From Gossypium raimondii (taxonomy: Eukaryota; Streptophyta; Magnoliopsida; Malvales; Malvaceae): a stretch of DNA of 64,000 nt. The stretch spans positions 7,671,362 through 7,735,361 of the forward strand of contig NC_068566.1 in NCBI RefSeq assembly GCF_025698545.1, written 5' to 3'. Below are positions 12,985 to 23,889 of this stretch, piece after piece. A model generated the notes under the pieces. The model was not told where the DNA came from and did not search any database. It saw nothing but the letters and a program-made list of their open reading frames with translations. A program made the position numbers and the translations under genes. Positions within the stretch are counted from its first letter, which is position 1. Each line of letters begins with the position of its first letter.

Positions 12985-13621
12985 AGTCTCATCGGCAGTG
13001 GTATAAAAAGTTTGATTCATTCATGTTAAGTATTGGTTTCGTTCAGAGCAAGTGTGACGGTTGTGTATATTTACAATGCTTAGATGATGAATCATTTATT
13101 TATTTGTTGCTTTATGTTGATGATATGTTAATTATGGCTAAGGATCCATCAGAAATAAATCGAGTTAAAACCATGTTGAACTTTAAGTTTGAGATGAAGG
13201 ATCTTGGTGTAGCTAAGAAAATTTTAAGGTGGGAAATTTCGAGAGATAGACATTCTAGGAAGCTATTTCCATCACAACAGACATACATCGAAAGAATTCT
13301 TGAGCAATTTGGAATGCAAGATTCTAAACCAGTTAGTACTCCCTTAACTGCACACTTCAGACTTTCGGCTTTAGAATCACTACAAACCGAAGACAAAGAA
13401 AGATACATGTCCTTGGTTCCTTATTCCAGTGGAGTTGAAAGTTTAATGCATGCAATAATTTGTACTCGTCCGAATATTTTACATAATATTAGAGTAGTAA
13501 GTAGATACAAGGCCAAACCCGACAATTTACATTAGCAAACTGTTAAGTGGATTCTTAGATATTTGAGAGGGACATTCAATACTTGTTTGGAATACGAAAA
13601 ATGTTCAGAAGGTCTAGCCAG
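12985..13621 (+). pseudogene. Copia reverse transcriptase fragment
   Basis: A frame running from about 12988 through 13535 and on past one stop to 13621 is the C-terminal half of a Ty1/copia RT. It has QWYKKFDSF, the catalytic LLLYVDDMLI, FEMKDLGVAKKILRWEI, and after the stop VKWILRYLRGT. RNase H should follow but is cut off exactly where the LTR of gypsy C begins. N-terminal RT and integrase are absent. It is an old copia fragment into which gypsy C jumped. Confidence 0.88.
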
Positions 13622-15463
13622 TGTAAACTCTAAATTATATAGGTTTTTTTAGTAGTTTATGAAACTTTTTTACTTAAAATAATATTAATTCCAAGTATTT
13701 AATAATTAATTGGGAAACTTTTGTTCATATTAAGATAATGGGCATAATTTAATTAAGAATGCAATTTTGTGATATTTTGCATTAAATTTGTACATAATTT
13801 AATTTTTTTATGCTACATATTAATCTTGATTTAATTGTTGCAGTTCAACCAAGGACTTTGGCATAGCTTATTTATTAAAGCTACATGGACATGAGCCAAA
13901 TTCACTCTATATGGCCTACAAAGGGAAGGAAAAATAGGTCATGAGGAAATTAATTTGACCCAATTAAAGTTTGTGCAATTGATGAACAAGTCTGACAAGC
14001 ATTTGGGTTATCAACCTGTCCAAAAAGGGAGAATGAAGCCCAATTCAGCAAGGGTATTTGGGCAGCTCAAAATTCACTTTTGGGAGATTTACTGGAGATC
14101 CTGACAATTGAAAGTAAATAAAAAATTAGCACACAAACTTTACCCTTGAAACCGTCCACCACCTTGCTTGATTCAAGCATGATTTCATGCATGAATCAAG
14201 CAACTAAATAAACTCTTATCTCCATAGTTTATGGTCGGCCATGGGAAAGAGAAACCTAAGGGACTTTAAGCTATTTTTAGCAAACCTACTAGCCATCCAT
14301 CCACTATAAATACTACCCTCTACACCCTCAACAATTATCCCTCATTCAACATTCATTCTTCATCTCTCATTCTTTCCTCTCATTACATTTTCTCTCTCTT
14401 TCACGTATAGCAATCCCCATTTTCCCTCTACATTAGCTAGCAAATCCTTGAGAAAATACTCTCTTGGCCAGCCACCTTGAGGAGCACTTTGCGAAGGGGC
14501 AAACACGAGGATTGGAGGAAGCCACTACGATTGATTCCCGAAGAACTGTCGAATCAATTATAGTTTATTCTTCCCTATCTTTGTTTTATTTTGGATATTA
14601 ATCATGTTCAAAATTTGTTTTGTTATTTTTTCATCAACAATGGTAGCTTAATTTTTTTAGCTAGAATGATTACATCAATTAAATGAAATTCATTTAAATT
14701 ATGTTTATGATGTTCCGTGCCTCAGTCATTCATGCTTTCAATTAAAATCATGCATGTATTTCATTCATGAAAATGTTATTGAATGCATCAAAATTAGTTT
14801 ATCAATCCTAACCAGATAGCGATTAATGGATGTAGTAATTGAAAGGAGCATGCTTAATTTAGATCATAACTCGATTAAATTAAAGGTTTGTAATAACTTG
14901 TGGGAGCTCTATTGCCTTGCATAGCTTTTAGATTTATTTGATTAAATTGTTTCAAACCTAACTCATCCCTATTACTTCACATGAATTCGAAGAAACCCTT
15001 AGTTAAATATGATCATGGTAATATGTATGTTTTTTCTAAGTAAAATATTCCAGAAGGATTTAAAATTGGTTTCAAGCTTATGAAAGATTGAGTTGCCATG
15101 AAATATTTTTCGGAACATTATTAAGCATGATGTAAATTAACTAAGTTGAATGATGTGATTATTCTAGCCTATTCATGTTATTGATTGTTGAAGTTTTTGA
15201 ATTTGCTGCTAAACCCAACTCATTCATTCCATTGCATACATTGCATTTAGGTTAATTTGCATTAGGGATCACTTTGTATCTAGATTATTTAATTTTATTT
15301 CATCATCAATCACCTCAAAAATATTGTGTTTTTCTTACCAAATTGTTAATATTAATTTTACAATTAATTGATTAACATACACAGTCCCTGTGGAGACGAT
15401 AACTCTTTTACTTACATATTACTTGATAACGACTGTGTACACTTGCACAAACCATGCGTTACA
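13622..15463 (+). repeat. 5' LTR of gypsy C
   Basis: About 1842 bp, starting TGTAAACTC and ending GCGTTACA. It is the same LTR family as gypsy B in the opposite orientation: matching start, matching end, and shared blocks such as the 'tgatcccta' and 'gctaatt' phrases near 15240-15290 (compare 48640-48660). A TATAAATAC box near 14305 fits an LTR promoter. Confidence 0.8.
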
Positions 15464-15469
15464 AGTTTT

Positions 15470-15487
15470 TTGCGTCATTACCAGGGA
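15470..15487 (+). other. Decayed tRNA-Asp primer binding site of gypsy C
   Basis: Reads TTGCGTCATTACCAGGGA where gypsy B has TGGCGCCGTTGCCGGGGA. Most differences are C-to-T or G-to-A, several at CpG/CpNpG positions, as expected from methylated cytosine decay. Confidence 0.65.
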
Positions 15488-15619
15488 CTGTTGCGTTAAT
15501 CATTTTTTGTGAAATTACTCTTTGCGATTTGGTTTTTGTTTTATTTATTTTATTTCTAACTTTACTAATTAATTTTTATTCTTTTTTGTTTAATTTTTGT
15601 GATTTATTTTCAGGTGTTT

Positions 15620-16990
15620 ATGAGTATAAATCAAATCATCAATTTATTACATGTAGACCCTGAAATTGAACAAATATTTAGACAAAGAAGACGAGAAAGG
15701 ATAGCCCAAAGACAAGTCGAAATAGAGCTTGGAAATCAAAATGATGTTCAAGGAAATGGAGCCGCTAATGTTCACAATCCAATCCTTATTATAGATGATA
15801 GGGATCGAGCCATAATACAGTATGCTGTGCCCCTTTATAATGAACTTAATCCGGGAATTAGGAGACCAAAGATCGAGGCACACTAGTATGAATTGAAGCT
15901 AGTGATGTTTCACATACTTCAAACCATAGGCCAATTTAGTGGAATGCCCACAGAAGATCCACACCTTCACCTTTGATTATTTATGGAGGTGAACGATTCC
16001 TTCAAGATAGTTGGTGTAGCTGAAGACGCATTGAGGTTGAAGTTGTTTTCATACTTGTTACGAGATCGAGCATGAGCATGGCTCAATTCATTGCCCTCAC
16101 ATTCAATATTTACTTGGCAAGAGTTAGCTAAAGGCTTTCTAGTAAAGTATTTTCCACCTAGCAAAAATGCTTAGTTACGGAATAAGATCCCCACTTTCTA
16201 GCAAATGGATGATGAATCCTAATATGAGGCGTGGGAAATATTCAAGGAGTTATTTTATAGGTTCCCTCATTACGGGATTCCACATTTCATCCAGTTAGAG
16301 ACATTTTATAACGGTCTCAACGCACACACAAGGTTGGTGTTAGATACTTCTACGAATGGTGCTCTCTTGTCGAAGTCTGATAATGAGGCTTATGAGATCA
16401 TTGAGAGAATAGCCAATAACAATTACCAGTGGCTAAAAAATAATCAACTTCAAGAAGACGAGTAGCCGGAGCGCATTAAGTAGATGCCTTCACTTCACTA
16501 TCAGTCCAAGTATCATCTATCTCTTCAATGTTGAAACAGTTTACTACAAATGGTTTTAATCATGTTGCAACTCAATCACCTAGTCAATTCAATATTGTTT
16601 CCTGCGTATATTATGGCAGCATTCATTCTTTCAAGAATTGTCCATCAAATACGAAGTCAGTTTATTACGTAGGGAATCAACACCAAAATAGAAGTGAACA
16701 AGGACCGTAGTCCAACTTCTATAATCCTTCATGGAGAAACCATCCAAACTTTTCTTGGAATAACTAAGGAAATGGACTGAACAACACCTACATACAACAT
16801 AGACCAAGTCAACTTCAAGGGTTTAATTAACAAGTTCCAAAACCACCACAAGCTGAATCATCTAATGGTTTGGAGAATTTGTTGAAGGCATACATGGTGA
16901 AGAATGACACCTTAATCCAAATTCAAGCAGCAACACTGAAAAATTTTGGAGAACCAAATTGGTTAGTTAGCTACGGAGCTTCGTAATAGA
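15620..16990 (+). pseudogene. Gag of gypsy C
   Basis: Begins MSINQIINLLHVDPEIEQIF, the same N-terminus as gag in A and B. It continues through IIDDRDRAI and NELNPGIRRP to 15886, where a TAG stops the frame. Downstream the capsid core is readable through repeated stops, and a zinc-knuckle relic near 16597-16645 has the second Cys changed to Tyr. A frame starting upstream at 15599 exists, but the shared family start is 15620. Confidence 0.8.
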
Positions 16991-17080
16991 CCGCAAAGAG
17001 CCTTGCCGAGTGATACAGCAAATTCAAAAAAATTGGGTAAGTAACACTGCAAGGTAGTCACTTTATGAAGTGGTAAGACT

Positions 17081-18140
17081 GTGGAACACAAGGAAGTTGT
17101 GATAGAAGATGAACCTATTGAGAAGGAGGAAAGTCAACCAACAGTTAAAATTCCCACAGTAGAAGAACTTGAACTTCCAAAGTTTGATGAGGTAAAATAT
17201 AAACTAGTGAATTCTGATAAGCTAACACATTCTTTAGATACATATTTATCTCCTCAGAAATGTTGTCCAGTCCAACCCAAAGTTCTATCACCTTCATATC
17301 ATCAAAAATTCTAACCATATAAGCAGAATCATTAGGTACAATTCAAGAAGTTTTTGGATGTTCTAAAGCAACTTCACATCAACATACCATTGGTGGAAGA
17401 TTTAGAACAAATTTTCAACTATATCAAGTTCATGAAGGACATTCTGTCCAAGAAAAAGAGACTTAGTGAATACAAGACTGTAGCTTTAACAAATGAGTGC
17501 AGTGCGTTATTACAAAACAAGCTACCTTCAAAACTGAAGGACCTTGGAAGCTTAATAATACCCTATAATATTGGAGAACCTTACTGTGGTAAAGCTATGT
17601 GCGACTTAGGAGAAATCATCAACTTGATGCCCAAATATATTTTTAAGATGTTGGGAATAGGTGAAGTAAGACCTACGACTGTGACACTCCAACTGGCAGA
17701 TCGATCTTTAGCATACCCAAAAGGAAAGATCGAGGATGTTCTAGTACGTATAGATAAGTTTATTTTTCCTGTTGATTTCGTTGTCTTAGATTTTGAAGCA
17801 GATAAGAACGTGCCGGTCGTCCTAAGGAGACCTTTCTTAGCCACGGGAATAACATTAATAAACTTGCAAAAAGGTGAACTCATGATGAGAGTTCAAGACA
17901 ATTAGGTAACATTTAATGTTCTAAAAGTAGTGAAATTTCCTAATCCAATAGAGGAATGTTCAGTGATGGAAGAGTTAGAAACCTTAATTTCTATGGAATG
18001 AGAGAATAATTTTGTAAATAACCCATTGGAGAGCAACTTAGGGACTGAACCATTGAAAGATGAAGAAGGTAATGAAAATATGGCTTTGATATAAGCCAAT
18101 CTGAGGAACTATGTTCAACCAACTCGGTTTGAACCATTAG
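17081..18140 (+). pseudogene. Linker and aspartic protease of gypsy C
   Basis: Frame 17081-17314 is the acidic linker (EEPIEKEES-type composition). Frame 17354-17905 is the protease section: MCDLGEIINLMP carries the catalytic DLG, but the usual Ala-Ser after it is Glu-Ile. It is followed by LQLADRSLAYPKGKIEDVL and DFVVLDFEADK. A stop after RVQDN ends it; related sequence continues to about 18140 with further stops. The protease is therefore probably inactive even apart from the frame breaks. Confidence 0.78.
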
Positions 18141-18142
18141 AG

Positions 18143-19680
18143 TTGGAAGCTCGGGAATACACGCAACCAAAGTTGACAATCAAAAAACCACATAAATTTG
18201 AACTTAAGTCACTTCCTTGCCATTTGAAATACATTTATTTGGGTAACTATTCTACTTTTCCTGTGATTGTTTCAGTAGAACTAACAGAACACCAAAAGGA
18301 GCGGCTGATCGAAGTTTTAAAGAAACTTAAAAAGGCGATTGGTTGGACCATAACTGATATTCGAGGAATAAGACTGTCTTTTTGTATACACAAGATTATC
18401 CTAGAGGAAGGCGAAAGAGGTAGAATTGATGGACAAAGAAGACTCAATCCAATCATGAAAAGGTTTGTTTGAAAGGAAGTTATCAAATGGTTAGATGTGG
18501 GAATTATCTACCCCTTTTTAGATAGTTCATGGGTAGGTCTGGTACAGTGTGTACCAAAGAAAGGTGGAATCACGATTTTTGAAAATGAACAAAATGATGT
18601 ATTCCAGACCAGGATGATCACGGGTTAGAGAATTTGTATTGATTACAGAAAATTGATTCTAGACAATGATCATTTTTCGTTGCCTTCTATGGATCAAATG
18701 TTGGACCGACTGGCAGGTAACAAATTTTATTACTTTTTTGATAAATATTCTGGATATAACCAAATAGTTGTAGCCTCGGAAGACCAACATAAATGACTTT
18801 TATTTGCTCGTATGGTACATTTGCTTTTAGGCGAATGCCTTCCGGTTTATGTAATGCACCTGTCACATTTTAGCGATGTGTGATGGCAATATTTACTGAT
18901 ATGGTTGCAAATTTTGTTGAGGTTTTCATGGAAGACTTTTCTATTTTTGGTAACACTTACGATGTTCGTTTGACGAATTTGGCTAAGGCACTGAAGAGAT
19001 GCGAGGAGACAAATCTTGTCATTAACTGAGAGAAATGCCACTTTATGGTTAATGAGGGAATTGTCTGAGGACACAAAATTTCCAGAAACAAGATTGAAGT
19101 TGACAAAAAGGTGAATGTAATTGAAAAGTTACCACTACCAATCAGAGTTAAAGGAGTTTGAAGTTTCGTAGGCCATGTAGGTTTTTATCAAAGGTTTATT
19201 AAATATTTTTCAGAAATTTCTAAACCTTTGCGTATACTTTTAAAGAAAGACACCATTTTTATTTTACTAAAGCATGTTTGGAAGTTTAGTCTCATCCCCA
19301 ATAATTGTTACGCCTGATTGGAACGCACCATTCGACCTGATGTGTGACGCAAGCGATTTTGCTGTTGGAGCGGTAATGGGTCAAAGAAGAAACTAAATGT
19401 TTCATCCGATATACTATGGAAGTAAAACTTTGATAGGAGCCCAACTTAATCACACAGTAACTGAAAAAAACTCTTTGTTATAGTTTTTTCTTCTGACAAG
19501 TTCCGTTCTTATCTCATAGGTACCAAAGTTACAGTATTTATCGACCATGCAACCATTAAATACTTACTCACAAAGAAAGATGCTAGACCAAGACTGATTC
19601 GATGGATACTTTTATTCCAAGAATTTGATCTTGAGATCCCAGACAGAAAAAGTGTTGAAAACTAAGTAGCTGATCATTTA
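18143..19680 (+). pseudogene. Reverse transcriptase and RNase H of gypsy C
   Basis: Frame 18143-18472 is the RT entry region (LKKLKKAIGWTITDIRGI, FCIHKIILEEGERG, DGQRRLNPIMK). After a TGA the RT continues with [30 protein letters not shown] and a FMEDFSIFG where the catalytic FMDD would be (Asp to Glu), near 18925-18950. RNase H follows at about 19320-19670 with [13 protein letters not shown] and KYLLTKKDA. Numerous stops and a deletion near 19270-19300 disrupt it. Confidence 0.8.
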
Positions 19681-19719
19681 TCGACGTTGGAACAAAACGA
19701 GGTAACTCATTCACTTTTT

Positions 19720-20960
19720 CCAATTAATGAAAATTTTCCAGATGAGCATCTCTTTGAGGTAAGCCGAATTCATGAAATACCTTGGTTTGTTGATTATGCG
19801 AATTATTTAGCATGTGGAATAATAACTTGAGAAACAATATACCAACAAAGGAAGAAATTCCTTCACGATAGTCGGTATTATTTTTGGGAGGATCCGTTTT
19901 TGTTTAAACAATTTACAGATAACATAATCAGGAAGTACGTAGCTGGAAGTGAAATTGATGAGATCTTGTATCACTGTCAATCATCTCCAAATGGAGGACA
20001 CTTTGGTGGTTTTTGCACTATATCTTAGATTTTACAAGTAGGATTCTTTTGGCCTAAAGTGTTCTAGGATGTGTATGCATATGTGAAAATTTGTGATAGA
20101 TGCCAAAGGACTGAAAACATATCAAAGAGGAATGAGATGCCCTTGACAAATATTTTAGAGGTAGAATTATTTGATGTATGGGGCATTGATTTTCTAGGCT
20201 TGTTTCCTTCTTCTTATAGTAATAGGTATATCTTAGTAGATATGGATTACGTATCAAAGTTGGTTGAAGCTGAAGCATACCTAACAAACGATGCTAAGGT
20301 TGTTATGTGATTCCTACATAAGTATGTATTTACACGGTTTGGGACTCCTAGAGCTATAATTAAAGATGAAGGATCTCACTTTGTAAATAAATGACTTAAG
20401 TGGTTGCTTGACAAGTATGATGTGAAATATAAAATTGTCACTGCCTATCATCCACAGTCAAATGGGCAAGTTGAACGGGTGAACCGTGAGATCAAAGGTA
20501 TCCTTGAGAATGTGGTGCGACCTAATAGAAAAGATTGGTCTCGAAGGCTCGATGATGCTCTATGAGTCTATTGAATTGCTTTTAGGACACCGTTAGGAAT
20601 AACTCCTTATCGGTTAGTCTTTGGAAAGGCATGTCGTTTTCTGCTTGAGTTGGAAAATAAAGCTCACTAGGACTTGAAACAATTAAATTTGGATCTAAAG
20701 TAAGCCGGTGAGAGAAGAATGTTACAACTTGATGAACTTGAGGAGTTGAGGTTATTTTCGTATGAGAATGCTAAGATGTGTAAAGAGAAAGATTAAGAGA
20801 CGGCATGGCAGTTGTATACAACCTCGAGAATTCAAAGAAGGACAAAAAGTGTTGTTCAATTAGAGGCTAAAATTATTTCCGAAAAAACTCAAATCCCGAT
20901 GGAAAGGGCCTTATATCATTCAAAAATTTTATCTATATGGAACTATAGAATTGTGCGACA
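19720..20960 (+). pseudogene. Integrase of gypsy C
   Basis: Readable with stops from the zinc-binding region (QRKKFLHDSRYYFWEDPF, ICDRCQRTENI) through the core ([34 protein letters not shown]) to the LDELEELRLFSYENAK block. The three acidic catalytic positions are all still present, unlike gypsy B. Only 20071-20310 stays open for long. Reading is lost near 20960. Confidence 0.82.
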
Positions 20961-21390
20961 ACAATGGATGTGAAATTGAGTTAATTGACACCTTGTTCAA
21001 TTTATTAGACCTTTGATTTTCATATTTTTATTTTTAATAAATGACATACTTAGAAATTATTTTTCTTAAATTAGAACATTAAATTAATTTTTGTCTAAGA
21101 AGATCAAAATTTAAGCGGGACCATTATTGACTGCTCCAACCTTTCCTGGATATTGATTTAATGTAATTTTCCAAGAATAAAATTTCTAAGTAATCCAAAA
21201 TAAATTTTAATTTTATTTGTTTATGCTTAATAAGAGGGTCAATTCAGCCCAAGTACTAATCAGTTTATTTTTCTAGTTCAGTTCAAATTATTCAAATAAT
21301 TACAGATTGGGCTCGTGGCCCAAAATGATAAAGAGGAGGAAAATACCTATACAAGTGTCGTCCATAAACCACCCCCAAAAAATATTTTTT

Positions 21391-21829
21391 GCTGCCACTT
21401 TTATTCCCTCCATACCTTGCCACCCATGTCACTACACACACATATATATGAGTGTGTGTGTATGGACCGTTTGTGGTTTGAAGAAAAAAAATTGAGTTTT
21501 GGTTTTCATAGAACGGTGAAGAAAAAGAAGCAGGTAAAAGGTTTGTATGTGAATTTTTTTTTTTTGTTATTGATTTGTTTATTTTACAAATGGTTGTGTT
21601 GATTTTATTGGTTTTTTGATTTTGTAGAAATGGTGTGTTTTAAAGAAAGACATGTATGTTTCTATTTTTTTTCTTAAGATTTTGTTTTTTTATTTTTTAT
21701 TTAAATGCAAATAACAATAGAAAGGGTATTTGTTTAATTTTTGTTGATAATTTGTTTTGTACGGAGGGTGTTTTCAAGAAAGGGAGCAGGTATGTTTCTG
21801 GTTTTTTTTAAAACATTTTTTATGTACTT
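21391..21829. other. Unassigned T-rich segment
   Basis: Between the faded end of gypsy C and an LTR-like block. It holds a CA/TA/TG alternating run at 21432-21462 and long T tracts (21555-21690). Short frames at 21307-21602 are not protein-like. Nothing else is recognised. Confidence 0.5.
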
Positions 21830-22902
21830 TGTAACACCCTAAATCAGACCTAAATGCTATGGCGAAATCTCGGAAATTACATTAACAACATTCGGAAATA
21901 ATTTACTTGTTAAATATAACTAGGTTCCAATTGTTTTTATGAAAACTTTAAAATTTAAATACTAAGTGATTTTATTTTTAAAAATACTTATTAAAACATG
22001 ATTATTTGAAAAAGACAAGATTTATCGTAATGTCATTTTTAGGTTATTTAAAACAAGGAATTTGAAATTTAATTATTTTTAAAATAGTTTTAGGTAAAAA
22101 TCTTTCGCATGGACTTTCAAAATACTTAGAAAATCGCGAGTTATAATTTTGTTTAAAATCGAGTAAAATAACAAATAATTTGGATAAACCTGATAATGTA
22201 AAATATTAAAAATCTCATCAGTTTGCATGCATGCATGGCAGTTTTATAGTTGTAAAATAAAGAAACACCCAAATAAAATGTCCAATGTCCAAAGTCCAAA
22301 AATAACATCTCAATAATTTATTAACTTATTATTAAAAACCATCCGAGAGGCTCCATTGAATGTTGAATCTAAGTCCTAAGTCCGAGTATTGCTTGAAAGG
22401 TTATGAAACTAAAGTAGTGAGCTTTTAAAGCCCAGTGTGAGTCTATTCAACAATTAAATAACAATGAACATATAATCATCATACAACATAATCAATTCTC
22501 CTTATGCACATGATCACGGTAATGTGATTTTTATAAAACACTTATGCAGATTTGTTTTAAAACATCCACCCATCACTGTTACACTCCAAAATCAAGTTCC
22601 CAGGACTCGTCCATTCAAACACTCCAGTTTGTGGACAAACCACGAATAATGCAGACAAGCTCTCAGTAATGTGGTCGAGTCACCAGTAATGCTGATAAAC
22701 TGCTAGTAGTGCAAAAAAGCTTTCAGTATTGTAAATAAACAACCTGTAATGTGGTCAAGCCACCAGTAGTGCAGATAAACTGGTGCAGAGAAGCTACCAG
22801 TATTGTAGATAAACTGCCAGTACTTCCTCCTTACACATGTTCCACCCCATGCATGTGATATGGCCACATAAACATATTTTAACTTGATACAAAATTTCAC
22901 TT
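21830..22902 (-). repeat. LTR-like fragment with 20-bp minisatellite
   Basis: It opens with TGTAACACCCTAAA, which on the minus strand is a GGGTGTTACA LTR end. It contains phrases of gypsy LTR type (for example the 'agcttttaaagcccagtgtgagtc' region near 22412) and a run of 20-bp units at 22641-22830. It ends where integrase sequence of another element begins. The other LTR edge is not found, so it is a fragment; orientation is inferred. Confidence 0.5.
22641..22830. repeat. 20-bp tandem repeat (about 9 units)
   Basis: Units of 20 bases follow in register, such as CACCAGTAATGCTGATAAAC (22681-22700) and CACCAGTAGTGCAGATAAAC (22761-22780). Alternating variants end in AAGC or AAAC. One unit is shortened to 14 bases at 22781-22794. 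Confidence 0.85.
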
Positions 22903-22904
22903 TT

Positions 22905-23880
22905 AGGCAGTCCGAACAAATTTCTCACTTAAGAGATTAACAGAATTATATGTATCCGAGATTGTGAGATTGCACGGAGTTCCAACATCCATTATTTCTG
23001 ATCATGATCCGAGATTTACATCAAGATTTTGGAGTAAACTTTACGAGGCTTTAGGCATTTATCCTAATTTCAGCATAGTGTTTCATCCTCAGACTGACAG
23101 GCAATTAGAATGACTAATTCAGATTCTAGAAGATATGCTGAGATGTTGTATACTCGAGTTTGAAGGTAGTTGGGAAAAGTACTTACTATTAGCTGAATTC
23201 GCTTATAATAATAGTTATCAATCTAGTATAAAAATGACACCACTTGAAACTCTCTACAGAAGAAAGTGAAACACCATTGTATTGGTCTGAATAGAGTGAA
23301 TCCAAAATGTTGAGAATTGATTTGATTCGAGAAACTGAAGTCAAAGTTCGGGTTATTTGAGATTGCTTGAAAGTTGCGCCTGATCGTCAGAAATTTTATT
23401 CGGATCTAAAAGGAAAAGATATAGAATTTGCTGCTGATGATCGAGTATTCCTAAAACTCTCCCCGTGGAAAAAAGTGTTACGTTTTGGCAGGAAAGGAAA
23501 GCTGAGTCCGAGATTTATTAGACCGTAGGAGATTGTTGAAAGAATCGGCCCTGTAACTTACAAATTAGCTTTGCCCTCTGAACTCGAGAAAATTCATAAT
23601 GTGTTCTACGTTTTAATGCTAAGACGGTACAAATCTGATCATTCGCATGTGATTCCTCATAGTGAGATTGAACTACAGCTAGATTTGACGTATTCGGAGG
23701 AACCAGTGAGAATTTTAGCTCAGCAAGTAAAAGAATTGCGGAATAAATGAGAACCGTTAGTAAAGATCTTGTGGCATCATCATGGTACAGAAGAAGCTAC
23801 ATGGGAAACAAATGAATCGATGAAACTACAATATCCGAATCTGTTCTTAGGTAACAATTTCGAGGACAAAATTTCTTAAG
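22905..23880 (+). pseudogene. Chromovirus-type gypsy integrase remnant
   Basis: Plus-strand remnant starting inside the integrase core. [31 protein letters not shown] (second catalytic Asp), HPQTD, EFAYNNSYQSS and MTPLETLY are readable to about 23265. After that the C-terminal part (GPVTYKLALP-like region near 23550 and the EEATWE-like chromodomain region near 23795) is broken by stops and frame changes. Everything upstream (gag, protease, RT) is missing. It belongs to the element whose 3' LTR is 23890-26541. Confidence 0.85.
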
Positions 23881-23889
23881 GGGGAGAGT
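23878..23889 (+). other. Polypurine tract
   Basis: AAGGGGGAGAGT directly precedes the TGTAATAGCC LTR edge, the expected position for the plus-strand primer of this element. Confidence 0.8.

Larger units (their letters stand above)
13622..21390 (+). mobile_element. Gypsy element C, 3' LTR missing
   Basis: Plus-strand relative of gypsy B. It has a 5' LTR (13622-15463), decayed primer site, gag, protease, RT-RNase H and integrase in order, then about 400 bp of tail that parallels 53150-53410 of B (including the 'gctccaacctttcctgg' block near 21135). Homology fades near 21390. No polypurine tract or 3' LTR follows in the window, so the 3' end was lost. The coding part holds dozens of stops, many TGG-to-TGA/TAG or CAA-to-TAA type, making C the most decayed of the three. 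Confidence 0.85.

Noticed and set aside
13112..13408. 98-aa minus frame
   Set aside because: Antisense shadow of the copia RT fragment.
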